A program made the translations under genes and the position numbers. A DNA stretch of 64,000 nt, from NCBI RefSeq assembly GCF_030157465.1, contig NZ_JAOAUU010000010.1, positions 1-64,000 on the forward strand, read 5' to 3'. Source of the DNA: Zoogloea sp. (lineage in GTDB: Bacteria > Pseudomonadota > Gammaproteobacteria > Burkholderiales > Rhodocyclaceae). This document shows, piece by piece, positions 43,034-51,700 of the stretch. The notes under the pieces were generated by a model, which worked only from the letters and a program-made list of their open reading frames with translations, made no database searches and was not told the origin of the DNA. The number at the start of each line of letters is the position of its first letter. Positions within the stretch are counted from its first letter, which is position 1.

Positions 43034-46000
43034 GATGCGTCTCCTTCGGCAGCGGCGCGGCGCTTGTGCATGACCGCGTAGTAAAGAACGGGAATGACCA
43101 CGAGGGTCAGCAGTGTGGACACCAGCACGCCAAACACGAGGCTGATCGCCAGCCCGTTGAAGATCGGGTCGTCGAGGATGAACAAGGCCCCGATCATCGC
43201 CGCCAGCCCTGTGAGGCCGATGGGCTTGGCGCGCACCGCGGCGGCGTGGATGGTGGCCTCGGCAAAACTCGTACCGGCCGCCACCTGCTGGTCGATGAAA
43301 TCCACCAGCAAAATGGAGTTGCGCACGATGATGCCGGCCAGCGCGATCATGCCGATCATGCTGGTGGCGGTGTATTGGCTGTGCAACAGCGCGTGGCCCG
43401 GCATCACGCCGATGATGGTGAGCGGAATCGGCGCCATGATGATCAGCGGTACCAGGTAGCTCCTGAACTGGGCCACCACCAGCACGTAGATCAGCACCAG
43501 CCCCACCGCGTAGGCGGCGCCCATGTCGCGGAAGGTTTCGTAGGTGATCTGCCATTCGCCGTCCCACTTCACCGCGTAGGCGGCGTAGGGGTCGTCCGGC
43601 TGGTGGATGAACCACTCGTCGAGCGTGCCGGCCAGGCGCTCGCCCACCAGCGGCAGATCCTTGACCTTGGCCCGGATGTCGAACATGCCGTAAAGCGGCG
43701 AATCGAGCTTGCCGCTCATGTCGCCGGTGACATACACAACCGGCAGCAGATCCTTGTGGTAGATCACCTGCTCGCGCTGGGTCGGCAGCACCTGAACCAG
43801 TTCGGACACCGGCACCAGCGCTCCGCCGGCCTCGGCGTGGCGGGCCCGCACCTTCATCTGCAAAAGCTGATCGACCGACGACAGGCTCTCGGGCGGCAGC
43901 GTGAGGCGCACCGGGATTTCGTACTTGTTGTCGCCGCCATGCACCGGCGTGACGTTCTCGCCGCCAAGGCCGAGGCGCACCACCTCGACGATATCCGCCT
44001 GGGCCACCCCGAGCTGCGCCGCGCGGGCCTGGTTGACGCGCAGCACCAGCTTGGGCGCCGCCTCATCCACCGTGTCGTCCACATCCACGATGTCCGCCGT
44101 GTCCTCGAAAACCTTGCGCAGCTTGCCGGCCACGGCAAGCTGGCCGGCGTAATCCGGGCCATATACCTCGGCAACGATGGGCGAGAGCACCGGCGGGCCG
44201 GGCGGCACTTCGACCACCCTGGCAGAGCCGCCATGCTTCTTGGCAATCGCCGCCACCGCCGGGCGCACCGCCACGGCAATCTCGTGGCTCTTGCGGCTGC
44301 GGTGATGCTTGTCCACCAGGTTCACCTGGATGTCGCCCATTTCGGGCAACGTACGCAGGTAGTACTGACGCACCAGGCCATTGAAGTTGATCGGCGAAGC
44401 GGTGCCGGCGTAGGCCTGGAAGTCGGTCACTTCATCTACACCGGCCAGCTCGTCGCCGATCTCGCGCAGCACTTCGGCGGTGGTTTCGAGCGGCGTACCC
44501 ACCGGCATGTCGAGCACCACCTGAAATTCGCTCTTGTTGTCCAGCGGCAGCATCTTGAGCACCACCAGCTGAACCACCGCCAGCGACACCGACAGCGCAA
44601 TCGCCACCAGCACGCCCAGCCACAAACCGGCCCGCGCCCGGCCACCGGTGCGCGGGTCGAGCAGCGGCGTCATGATGCGGCGGAACAGGGCTTCGAGCCT
44701 GCGGGTGAGCTTGTCGGGGCCGTGCCCGCCCGGCGCAGCGCCGTGGGCCGCGCCCTTCATCAGCTTGCCCGCCAGCCAGGGCGTGACCACAAAGGCCACC
44801 ACCAGCGAAATGAACATGCCCATCGACGAGTTGATCGGGATCGGGCTCATGTACGGCCCCATCAGGCCGCTCACGAAGGCCATCGGCAAGAGCGCGGCGA
44901 TCACCGTAAATGTGGCCAGGATGGTCGGCCCGCCCACCTCGTCGACCGCCTTGGGAATCAGCTGCCACAAGGGCTTGTCCGGTTCGAGCGTCTGCCAGCG
45001 GTGGATGTTCTCGACCACCACGATGGCGTCGTCCACGAGAATGCCGATCGAGAAGATCAGCGCGAAGAGGCTCACCCGGTTGAGCGTGAAGCCCCAGGCC
45101 CACGATGCAAACAAGGTTGCCGCCAGCGTCAGCGTGACCGCCGCACCAACGATCACCGCCTCGCGCCAGCCCAGCGCAAAGAACACCAGCAGCACGACGG
45201 CCGAGGTCGCGAAGACCAGCTTGCCGATCAGCTTGTCGGCTTTTTCGGTGGCGGTGGCGCCGTAGTTGCGAGTCACCGCCACCTCGACGCCGGCCGGCAC
45301 GATGCTGCCTTTAAGCAGCTCGATGCGGCGAATCACGCCCTCGGCCACATCGGCGGCGTTCTCGCCGGGCTTCTTGGAAATGGACAGGGTGACCGCCGGA
45401 AAACGCTCGCGGCCCAGCGCCTCCGCCTGCGGTGAGCCCTTGCCGACGCCATGCCATACATAGCGCGACGGCTGGTCGGGGCCATCGACAATCGTGGCCA
45501 CGTCGGCCATGGTCACCGGACGCCCGCCGGACACGCCAACTACCAGCCGGCGCACGTCCTCGGCGCTTTCGATGTAAGTGCCGGTCTGCACCAGCACCTC
45601 GCGGTTGTTGCCGGTGAGCGTGCCGCTCGGCTGGGACGCGTTGGCGAGCAGCAGCGCACCTTTCAGATCCTGCGGGGTGAGCCCGAATCCGTTCATCCGC
45701 CCGGCGTCCATCAGCACCCGCAGCACATGGCCGGGGCCGCCGATGGTGACCACGTCCCGCGTGCCCTTTACGCGCTTGAGCTCCACCTCCACCGCCCGCC
45801 CAACCTGCTGCAGCTCGAAGGCCGAACGGGCCGGATCGCGGGTCCACAGCGTGAGCGCGGCAATCGGCACGTCGTCGATGCCCTTGGGCTTAATCACCGG
45901 CTCGGCCACGCCCAGCTCGGGAGAAATCCAGTCCCGGTGGCTATGGATGGTGTCGTACAGACGCACGATCGCGTCCTGGTTCTTGACCCCCACCTTGAAC

Positions 46001-46290
46001 TGCACGGTGATCACCGCCATGCCGGGGCGCGATACCGAATACACGTGATCCATGCCGGCGATGCGCGACAGCACCTGCTCGGCCGGCCGGGCCACCAGCG
46101 ATTCCACGTCCTTGGCCGAGGCGCCCGGAAAAGCCACCATCACATCGGCCATGGTCACGTCGATCTGGGGCTCTTCCTCCTTGGGCGTGACGATCGTGGC
46201 AAACACGCCCAGGAGCAGCAGCACCAGGGCCAGGAGAGGGGTGAGCGCGTTACGCTGAAACAGCGCCGCGATGCGTCCGGAAATTCCCAT
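43030..46290 (-). CDS. RND-family efflux permease
   Basis: This 1086-aa inner-membrane pump of the HAE/AcrB-like RND superfamily has a first membrane helix near residues 15-35, two large periplasmic loops and about twelve membrane helices. Proton-relay acidic residues are present in TM4 ('SIGILVDDAIVVVENIH'). The early motif 'EEEPQIDVTMADVMV' suggests a subgroup distant from AcrB. It forms an operon with a membrane fusion protein 3 bp upstream and a DUF2892 gene downstream. No outer-membrane channel is encoded nearby. Substrate unknown. Confidence 0.9.
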   Translation of the reverse strand: MGISGRIAALFQRNALTPLLALVLLLLGVFATIVTPKEEEPQIDVTMADVMVAFPGASAKDVESLVARPAEQVLSRIAGMDHVYSVSRPGMAVITVQFKVGVKNQDAIVRLYDTIHSHRDWISPELGVAEPVIKPKGIDDVPIAALTLWTRDPARSAFELQQVGRAVEVELKRVKGTRDVVTIGGPGHVLRVLMDAGRMNGFGLTPQDLKGALLLANASQPSGTLTGNNREVLVQTGTYIESAEDVRRLVVGVSGGRPVTMADVATIVDGPDQPSRYVWHGVGKGSPQAEALGRERFPAVTLSISKKPGENAADVAEGVIRRIELLKGSIVPAGVEVAVTRNYGATATEKADKLIGKLVFATSAVVLLVFFALGWREAVIVGAAVTLTLAATLFASWAWGFTLNRVSLFALIFSIGILVDDAIVVVENIHRWQTLEPDKPLWQLIPKAVDEVGGPTILATFTVIAALLPMAFVSGLMGPYMSPIPINSSMGMFISLVVAFVVTPWLAGKLMKGAAHGAAPGGHGPDKLTRRLEALFRRIMTPLLDPRTGGRARAGLWLGVLVAIALSVSLAVVQLVVLKMLPLDNKSEFQVVLDMPVGTPLETTAEVLREIGDELAGVDEVTDFQAYAGTASPINFNGLVRQYYLRTLPEMGDIQVNLVDKHHRSRKSHEIAVAVRPAVAAIAKKHGGSARVVEVPPGPPVLSPIVAEVYGPDYAGQLAVAGKLRKVFEDTADIVDVDDTVDEAAPKLVLRVNQARAAQLGVAQADIVEVVRLGLGGENVTPVHGGDNKYEIPVRLTLPPESLSSVDQLLQMKVRARHAEAGGALVPVSELVQVLPTQREQVIYHKDLLPVVYVTGDMSGKLDSPLYGMFDIRAKVKDLPLVGERLAGTLDEWFIHQPDDPYAAYAVKWDGEWQITYETFRDMGAAYAVGLVLIYVLVVAQFRSYLVPLIIMAPIPLTIIGVMPGHALLHSQYTATSMIGMIALAGIIVRNSILLVDFIDQQVAAGTSFAEATIHAAAVRAKPIGLTGLAAMIGALFILDDPIFNGLAISLVFGVLVSTLLTLVVIPVLYYAVMHKRRAAAEGDAS

Positions 46291-46293
46291 GGC

Positions 46294-47385
46294 TCAGCGC
46301 GCCTGGCGGCCCGGGCGGCCGGCCTGACTGACACTCAGGCCGGCACGCACCGGGTCGAGGGCGATGGTCTCGCCGCCCGCCAGCCCGGCCAGCACCTCGA
46401 CGGCACCATCCGGCAAGGGGCTGCCCACGCGCAGCTGGCGCAGGCTGAAACCGCCCACGCCGTCTGCCACATAAACACCGGTAAGCTCGCCGCGACGCAG
46501 CACGGCCGCAGCCGGAATGGCCAGTCGCGGCGCATCGCCAAGTACAAAATGCACCCGCACCGCCATCCCCGGCACCACGCCGGACGCGTCCGCCGGCAGG
46601 CTCACGCGGACCCGCGCCGTGTGGGTGCGGGGGTCGGCCGAGGGCAGCACGGTCACCGCCACGGCATCCAGCCAGCGACCGCTTTCCGGAAATTCGAGCC
46701 TGGCCTTGAGCCCGGCCCGGCCGAGTTCGGCAAGGCGGGATTGGGGCACGTCCGCCACCGCGCGCAGACTGCCCGGTTCGTAGAGGACAAACAGCGGCCG
46801 GCCCGGCTGGGCCATCTCCCCGACTTCGGTGAGGCGCTGGGCGACGATGCCACCGAGCGGCGCCGTGACCGTTGCAAAACCGCGCGACGCATCCACCTGG
46901 GCACGCCCGGCCTCGGCCGCCTTGTGCTGCGCCGCGGCAGCATCGAAAGCAGCCTGGGCCTGGTCGAGGCCGGCCGCGCTGATGAAATTGCGCGCCCGGA
47001 GGCTGCGCGAGCGCTCGAGGTTGGCGCGGGCATCCACGAGCCGGGCCTGGGCGGCGGCCACGTTGGCGGCGGCACCGGCCACGGCCTGGTCGGCCTCGCG
47101 GGTATCGATGCGCATCAGCACATCCCCCTGGCGCACGCGGGCGCCGGCATCCACCCGCACCTCCAGCACCCGCCCCTGCACCTGGGCCGCAACGGTGGCC
47201 TGGCGCACGGCCTCTATCGTGGCCTCGCTGGCATAGGTTTGCGCACGCGGCTGCAGGCCAACACGAAGGGTTGGAATGGTGCCGCGCTCATCCGCGCCAA
47301 AGGCCTGGACCGACGACAGCACAAGGGCCGCCGAGAGCAGGCAGGAAGAAACACTGAAACGAAAGGAGAAATGGCATCGAGGCAT
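46294..47385 (-). CDS. RND efflux membrane fusion protein (HlyD family)
   Basis: This 363-aa periplasmic adaptor starts with a signal peptide ('SVSSCLLSAALVLSSVQAFG') and has the lipoyl-type segment 'VRQATVAAQVQGRVLEVRVD', a helical hairpin and a barrel domain ('GGIVAQRLTEVGEMAQPGRP'). It links the RND pump to an outer-membrane channel. The ATG at 47385 lies inside a 36-bp palindrome and close to the predicted transcription start; no Shine-Dalgarno is visible. Confidence 0.9.
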   Translation of the reverse strand: MPRCHFSFRFSVSSCLLSAALVLSSVQAFGADERGTIPTLRVGLQPRAQTYASEATIEAVRQATVAAQVQGRVLEVRVDAGARVRQGDVLMRIDTREADQAVAGAAANVAAAQARLVDARANLERSRSLRARNFISAAGLDQAQAAFDAAAAQHKAAEAGRAQVDASRGFATVTAPLGGIVAQRLTEVGEMAQPGRPLFVLYEPGSLRAVADVPQSRLAELGRAGLKARLEFPESGRWLDAVAVTVLPSADPRTHTARVRVSLPADASGVVPGMAVRVHFVLGDAPRLAIPAAAVLRRGELTGVYVADGVGGFSLRQLRVGSPLPDGAVEVLAGLAGGETIALDPVRAGLSVSQAGRPGRQAR

Positions 47386-47414
47386 AATATAAGAATACTC
47401 TAATATTATGCCTC
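47379..47414. promoter_or_regulatory. 36-bp palindromic operator overlapping the start of the RND operon
   Basis: GAGGCATAATAT (47379-47390) and ATATTATGCCTC (47403-47414) are perfect 12-bp arms around AAGAATACTCTA, whose AGA/TCT core continues the symmetry. The leftward -35 TTGACG (47419-47414) overlaps one edge, and TATTCT, 16 bp on, lies inside. A dimeric ArsR-family repressor (BigR/YgaV type) is the likely binder, given the DUF2892 gene in the operon; that is inference. Confidence 0.75.
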
Positions 47415-47482
47415 GTCAAGATTGGCTGACGAACGAGACCGCCCGTCAGCACAACGGGCGGGGAAAAATCAGCGCAAAAGCA

Positions 47483-48325
47483 TCAGGCCGCCATGTCCAG
47501 CCAGGCCTGGCGACGCACTACGCCTTCAACACAGCGCCCACCGTCGAGGAAGACCAGATCGGGAAAAGCCAGCATGCGTGCAATGGCGATGCCGCGCCCG
47601 TGGGGCTCGACGGAGCGGGCCGGATTGAGGTTCAGATAGGGCGCGGGATCGAAGCCGTCGCCTTGGTCGCGAATCAGGAAGCGCACTTCCCGCGGGCGAC
47701 ATTCAATTCGCAGGTAGGCAAAGCGCGCGAGGTTTTCAGGCGCGTCGAGCAAACGCTCGACCTCGTTACGCCAGCTGCCTGTCGTCATCAGCCGGCCCTT
47801 GCGCTCGAAGCCCAGGCCCAGGTTGCCATGCTCGACCGCGTTGAGCATCAGCTCGGACAGGGCGATCTGCACCATCTCGGCTTCGGGACACAATCCGGCC
47901 ACCAGTTGCGACAGTCCGGTGACGTCTTCCAGCGTACGAAACGGAAAACAGCCTCCCGACGGTGCATCCACGCCGCCCGACGGCAAGGCCAGCGCGGCCC
48001 CCAGGGCTTTTTCATCGAAGGGTTTGACGAGAAATCCGGAGACCCCCGCATGCAGGCCGGTTTCGACCGCCAGCAGATCCTCGGCCTCTACCAGCAGCGT
48101 GACCGGCAACCCGGCCTCCTTGAACGGCGTCAGGAGATCAAGACTGCCCGTGCGGGAACAGGCATCCACGATAACCCGCTCGACCGGCAGGCGACCGGTC
48201 GCAAGATATCCGCCCGCCTCGGCCGTGCCGAGACGCTCGCAGGCATAGCCGGCAGGCACCAGCAAACTTTCGAGTAATTCTCCCAACCGGGGATCATCTC
48301 CCACCAGCCAGATGCGACACGCCAT
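47483..48325 (-). CDS. Receiver-like domain fused to RsbW-like HATPase (second copy)
   Basis: This 280-aa protein is a paralog of the gene at 38413-39333: both have 'LSEL..N.VEHGNLG', a 'PEN' segment, 'G.GFD' and 'HGRGIA/NGRGIA' in the ATPase part. The receiver-like domain is degenerate: 'IWLVGDDPRLGEL' lacks one of the acidic pair, while 'VIVDACSRTG' keeps an aspartate and 'FLVKPFDEK' keeps the lysine. The ATG at 48325 is preferred over an upstream GTG. It probably acts as an anti-sigma-like kinase; no partner is adjacent. Confidence 0.8.
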   Translation of the reverse strand: MACRIWLVGDDPRLGELLESLLVPAGYACERLGTAEAGGYLATGRLPVERVIVDACSRTGSLDLLTPFKEAGLPVTLLVEAEDLLAVETGLHAGVSGFLVKPFDEKALGAALALPSGGVDAPSGGCFPFRTLEDVTGLSQLVAGLCPEAEMVQIALSELMLNAVEHGNLGLGFERKGRLMTTGSWRNEVERLLDAPENLARFAYLRIECRPREVRFLIRDQGDGFDPAPYLNLNPARSVEPHGRGIAIARMLAFPDLVFLDGGRCVEGVVRRQAWLDMAA

Positions 48326-48368
48326 CGAACCCCAGCCTTCCACTATCTACAAGTCAGGCGCGGCGCCA

Positions 48369-48734
48369 TCAGGCGCCCGCCGCATAAACCGCCATGGCAT
48401 GCACAACGCCGGCATCCTCGCCCACCACCGCAGCCAGCTCGATCCGGCAGTCGGGGTGCTTGGCCTGCGCGGCCTCGATCAGCACCGGCACGTCTTTTTT
48501 GAGGTGACCACCCCGGGCCACGAAGAGCGGCACGACCCGCAACACCCGGGCCCCCGCCGCCGCCGCCGCATCGACCGCATCGGCCAGCGTCGGCTCCATG
48601 AACTCCAGAAAGGCGACGCTCACCGACACGTCCGGCCGCAGCCGCTGCACCTCTGCGGCAACCTGCCGGGCCGGCACAGCCCATTCCGGATCACGCGCTC
48701 CGTGGGCAAACAGCACAATGGCTTCCTGGGACAT
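48369..48734 (-). CDS. cbiX: Sirohydrochlorin chelatase, short CbiX/SirB type
   Basis: This 121-aa protein is a small class II chelatase that inserts cobalt or iron into sirohydrochlorin. 'IVLFAHGARDPEW' gives the N-terminal catalytic histidine, and 'VVPLFVARGGHLKKD' the second histidine. The single-domain length equals the archaeal-like CbiX-S. The ATG at 48734 is set by the family start. It could serve siroheme needed for nitrite reduction, or cobalamin. Confidence 0.87.
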   Translation of the reverse strand: MSQEAIVLFAHGARDPEWAVPARQVAAEVQRLRPDVSVSVAFLEFMEPTLADAVDAAAAAGARVLRVVPLFVARGGHLKKDVPVLIEAAQAKHPDCRIELAAVVGEDAGVVHAMAVYAAGA

Positions 48735-48912
48735 CGCTAAACTCCTGGTACATCCCGCGAGCCGGCCACGCACGCAAATACACGCCCGAACCCTGCCAGC
48801 CCACAAGGGCAAGGCCACCGCGGGTGAAACAAAATTAATCTTTACAAGATGTTAAACCGTGCGATGAGCCTTCCATGCTCAAATTCGCCTCCACGTTCAA
48901 CTTCCTGCCGCC

Positions 48913-49773
48913 ATGTGTGACATAGTCCCGCTCAATCGACATTTCGTTCCTCAAGTTCTGCTGACGGCCATTTTTCTGGGCCTTGGCCCGACCCTTGCCC
49001 AAGCCCAGCTGCGTCCGGAAGCCGTTCCCGGCGGCGTTGCGGAAATCGCCGTCGCCGCCGCCGGAGCCCCCCGTCCGGAGGTGCGCTTCGGCGGGCGTCC
49101 GGTGCTGCTGCAGCAGCGCAAAACGGGCTGGTACGCCCTGGTCGGCCTGCCTCTCGACACGCCGGTGGGCGAGCAAAAACTGGATCTCGGGCCAAACGAC
49201 AGCAGCCGCCCGCTGCCCTTCCAGGTGGCCGCCAAAGACTACCCGGTACAAAAACTCAAGATCGCCAACCAGAAAATGGTGACGCCGGACCCGGAGCAAC
49301 TCGCCCGCATCAACGCCGAGCGCGACCGCCAGATCAGCATCCGCAGCCAGTTTCGCGAAGTGCCGGTGACCCGCACCGACCTCGCCCTGCCGGCCGAGGG
49401 CCGCCTGTCGAGCCGCTTCGGGCTGCGCCGGGTCTTCAACGGCGAACCACGCGCGCCCCACACCGGGCTCGACGTCGCGGTGCCCACCGGCACGCCGATC
49501 CGCGCCCCCGCCGACGGCGTGGTCACCCTCGTCGACGATTTCTACTTCAACGGAAAAACAGTGTTCGTGGATCACGGCCAGAGCTTCGTCAGCATGGTCT
49601 GCCACCTGGACAAAGCGGGCGTGGAAGCCGGCCAGACGGTGCGCCGCGGCGAAGTCATCGGCCAGTCGGGCAGCAGCGGACGCGCCACCGGACCGCACCT
49701 GCACTGGAGCGTCTATCTCAACGGCGCGGCCGTCGATCCAGCGCTCTTCATTGGGCCTGTGCCAGCACGTTGA
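48913..49773 (+). CDS. Exported M23-family peptidase (LytM domain)
   Basis: This 286-aa protein has a signal peptide ('VLLTAIFLGLGPTLAQA'), an immunoglobulin-like middle, and a C-terminal LytM domain with the zinc motif 'HTGLDVAVPTGTPI' and 'GPHLHWSVYLNG'. Both zinc histidines and the HxH are intact, so it is probably an active peptidoglycan endopeptidase. Its 3' end overlaps the convergent tcdA gene by 26 bp. Confidence 0.9.
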   Translation: MCDIVPLNRHFVPQVLLTAIFLGLGPTLAQAQLRPEAVPGGVAEIAVAAAGAPRPEVRFGGRPVLLQQRKTGWYALVGLPLDTPVGEQKLDLGPNDSSRPLPFQVAAKDYPVQKLKIANQKMVTPDPEQLARINAERDRQISIRSQFREVPVTRTDLALPAEGRLSSRFGLRRVFNGEPRAPHTGLDVAVPTGTPIRAPADGVVTLVDDFYFNGKTVFVDHGQSFVSMVCHLDKAGVEAGQTVRRGEVIGQSGSSGRATGPHLHWSVYLNGAAVDPALFIGPVPAR

Positions 49774-50536
49774 GCACCCGCGCCGCCGCAAACAGCCCGA
49801 TGGTGGCGGTCACCGTCACCACCGAGCCGAAGCCGGCGCAATTGAGCCCCGCCGGCCCGCCCACCGACACCTCGCAGGCCACGTCGGTGGGCGGATAGCG
49901 CAGCGGCTCGGCGGAATAAACAGCCTCCACGCCAAACTTTCTCCGCACATCGCGGGGAAAACCGCAGTTCTGGCGCAACTGCCGGCGCACCTTGGCCAAC
50001 AGCGGATCCTGCTCGGTGCGCGACAGGTCATCGACGCGGATCTGCGTCGGATCGATCTGCCCGCCGGCGGCGCCGCAGGTGACCAGCGGCACGCCGGCCT
50101 CGCGGCAAAAAACCACCATCGCCACCTTCACCCGCACCGCGTCGATGGCGTCGATCACGCAATCGAAGCCCGCACCGAGGAGTTCGGCAACGTTGTCGGC
50201 GCTCACGAAATCATCCACCACCGTCACCCGGCACTCCGGGTTGTAGGACGCGATGCGCTCGCGCATGGCCTCCACCTTGGCCTGGCCGAGGGTCGCGTCG
50301 GAAGCGTGGATCTGCCGGTTGATGTTGGACTCGGCCACATGGTCGAGGTCGATCAGGGTCAGCTTGCCGATGCCGCTGCGCGCCAGCCCCTCGACCGCCC
50401 ACGAGCCCACGCCGCCGATGCCCACCACGCAAACCCGCGCATCGGCCAGCCGCGCCCGTCCGGCCTCCCCGTAAAGGCGGGCAATGCCGCCAAAGCGGCG
50501 GGTATCGTCGGGGGCGGAGGTGTCGGAGGTTTCCAT
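49748..50536 (-). CDS. tcdA: tRNA threonylcarbamoyladenosine dehydratase TcdA (CsdL)
   Basis: This 262-aa E1-like enzyme uses ATP to cyclise t6A at position 37 of tRNAs that read ANN codons. It has 'VCVVGIGGVGSWAVEGLAR' and 'IDLDHVAESNINRQIHA' for nucleotide binding, and 'FPRDVRRKFGVEAVYSAE' typical of TcdA. It is a different branch of the ThiF fold from the protein at 28629. The C-terminal membrane-associating helix is present. Confidence 0.92.
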   Translation of the reverse strand: METSDTSAPDDTRRFGGIARLYGEAGRARLADARVCVVGIGGVGSWAVEGLARSGIGKLTLIDLDHVAESNINRQIHASDATLGQAKVEAMRERIASYNPECRVTVVDDFVSADNVAELLGAGFDCVIDAIDAVRVKVAMVVFCREAGVPLVTCGAAGGQIDPTQIRVDDLSRTEQDPLLAKVRRQLRQNCGFPRDVRRKFGVEAVYSAEPLRYPPTDVACEVSVGGPAGLNCAGFGSVVTVTATIGLFAAARVLNVLAQAQ

Positions 50537-50618
50537 GGCGGCGCAGATTCAGTCGAGGCGCGCAAATATAACCGAGAGGGCGATAATCACGGCCATTCAT
50601 CCTCCCGCCGAAACCGCC

Positions 50619-51275
50619 ATGCCCCGCTACACCCACATCCTTTTCGACCTCGACGGCACCCTCATCGACTCGGCCCCCGCCATTCTCGCCAGCTTTCGCA
50701 ATGCCTTTGCCAAAACCGGCATCACGCCCGTCGTCGCCATCGACGAAAGCATCATCGGCCCGCCACTCCTCGAAACCCTGCAAATACTCAGCGGCAGCCA
50801 CGACAAGGCCCTGATCGACACCCTAGCCAACGGCTTCAAGGCCGGCTATGACAGCGAAGGCTACAGGCAGACCGCCGCCTACGCCGGCGTGGGCGACATG
50901 CTCGAGCGCCTGAAAAACGCCGGCCTGTCCCTGTCCATCGCCACCAACAAGCGCATCCTCCCCACCCGCCTGATCCTCGATCACCTGGGCTGGAGCGCGT
51001 ATTTCGACCACCTCTACGCCCTCGACCTCTTCGAGCCCCGCCTGCCGAACAAGGCCGCGATGATCGCGCGCCTCATGACCGACCACGCACTGCCCGCCGA
51101 CCGCTCGATCTACATCGGCGACCGCAGCGAAGACGGAGAATCGGCCGACGCCAACACGCTGCCCTTCATCGCGGCAACCTGGGGCTACGGCAGCCTCGAG
51201 CCCACCGAAATGGCCGCGCACTGGCGCGTGGCCACCAGCCCCGGCGAGCTGGCCGACACCCTTCTGGCCGGCTGA
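50619..51275 (+). CDS. HAD-family hydrolase, phosphoglycolate-phosphatase-like
   Basis: This 218-aa phosphatase has HAD motif I 'LFDLDGTLIDS', motif II in 'LSIATNKR' and motif IV 'IYIGDRSEDGESA'. Cap domain and length fit the Gph/PGP-like group; substrate cannot be assigned. The ATG at 50619 lies immediately before motif I. It is divergent from tcdA by 82 bp. A terminator follows at 51413. Confidence 0.85.
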   Translation: MPRYTHILFDLDGTLIDSAPAILASFRNAFAKTGITPVVAIDESIIGPPLLETLQILSGSHDKALIDTLANGFKAGYDSEGYRQTAAYAGVGDMLERLKNAGLSLSIATNKRILPTRLILDHLGWSAYFDHLYALDLFEPRLPNKAAMIARLMTDHALPADRSIYIGDRSEDGESADANTLPFIAATWGYGSLEPTEMAAHWRVATSPGELADTLLAG

Positions 51276-51700
51276 TGCGCGACTCCGATGCGGACCTGCC
51301 GCAGCCCGCCAGCCCTGACGATCACGACAGCCCCTGAAAGGAAGCCGTCGAGCGCGACCTCCCGGATTTCATGGCCTTCCATTTTCCTGGCGCCCACGCT
51401 CTCCTTCTCGCAAAAGCCTGCCTCGCGATTCCGCCCGGTGGGCTTTTTTTACGCCCCTCGCTTTCGTGCTGCAGCGACCAACGCCTCGCCAAGCACCGGT
51501 CGTCGCTGACGCGTCGCGGAACCTGCCGCTTCCAATCAGGAAGTAAGCGCGAGAACAGGAGGCGACCGAGCGAGCGATGGCTCGACCGCAGGGACCACGG
51601 ACCGATCTGGGCCCCTTTTAGCATCCTGTTCACGTCTTTGCGCACGCCACCCGACTGCTAATCTAAGCAAGCCTCATCAACCAAGACTGCCCACTGCCCC
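51276..51700. other. Noncoding region between the HAD gene and the glycosylation cluster
   Basis: This 425-bp stretch holds a terminator at 51413-51450 and otherwise no recognised gene. Inverted GC-rich segments near 51540-51610 could fold, and a small RNA is possible, but nothing matches a known class. The GT41 promoter should lie in its right half. Confidence 0.45.
51413..51450 (+). terminator. Terminator-like hairpin after the HAD gene
   Basis: AAGCCTGCC pairs imperfectly with GGTGGGCTT across a short loop and runs into seven T (51444-51450). It lies about 140 bp past the HAD phosphatase stop. Confidence 0.6.

Noticed and set aside
47439-47461. CCGCCCGT/ACGGGCGG hairpin between the RND operon and the HATPase gene, considered as a terminator
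   Set aside because: There is no T-run on either side in the direction needed, so an intrinsic terminator is not supported.
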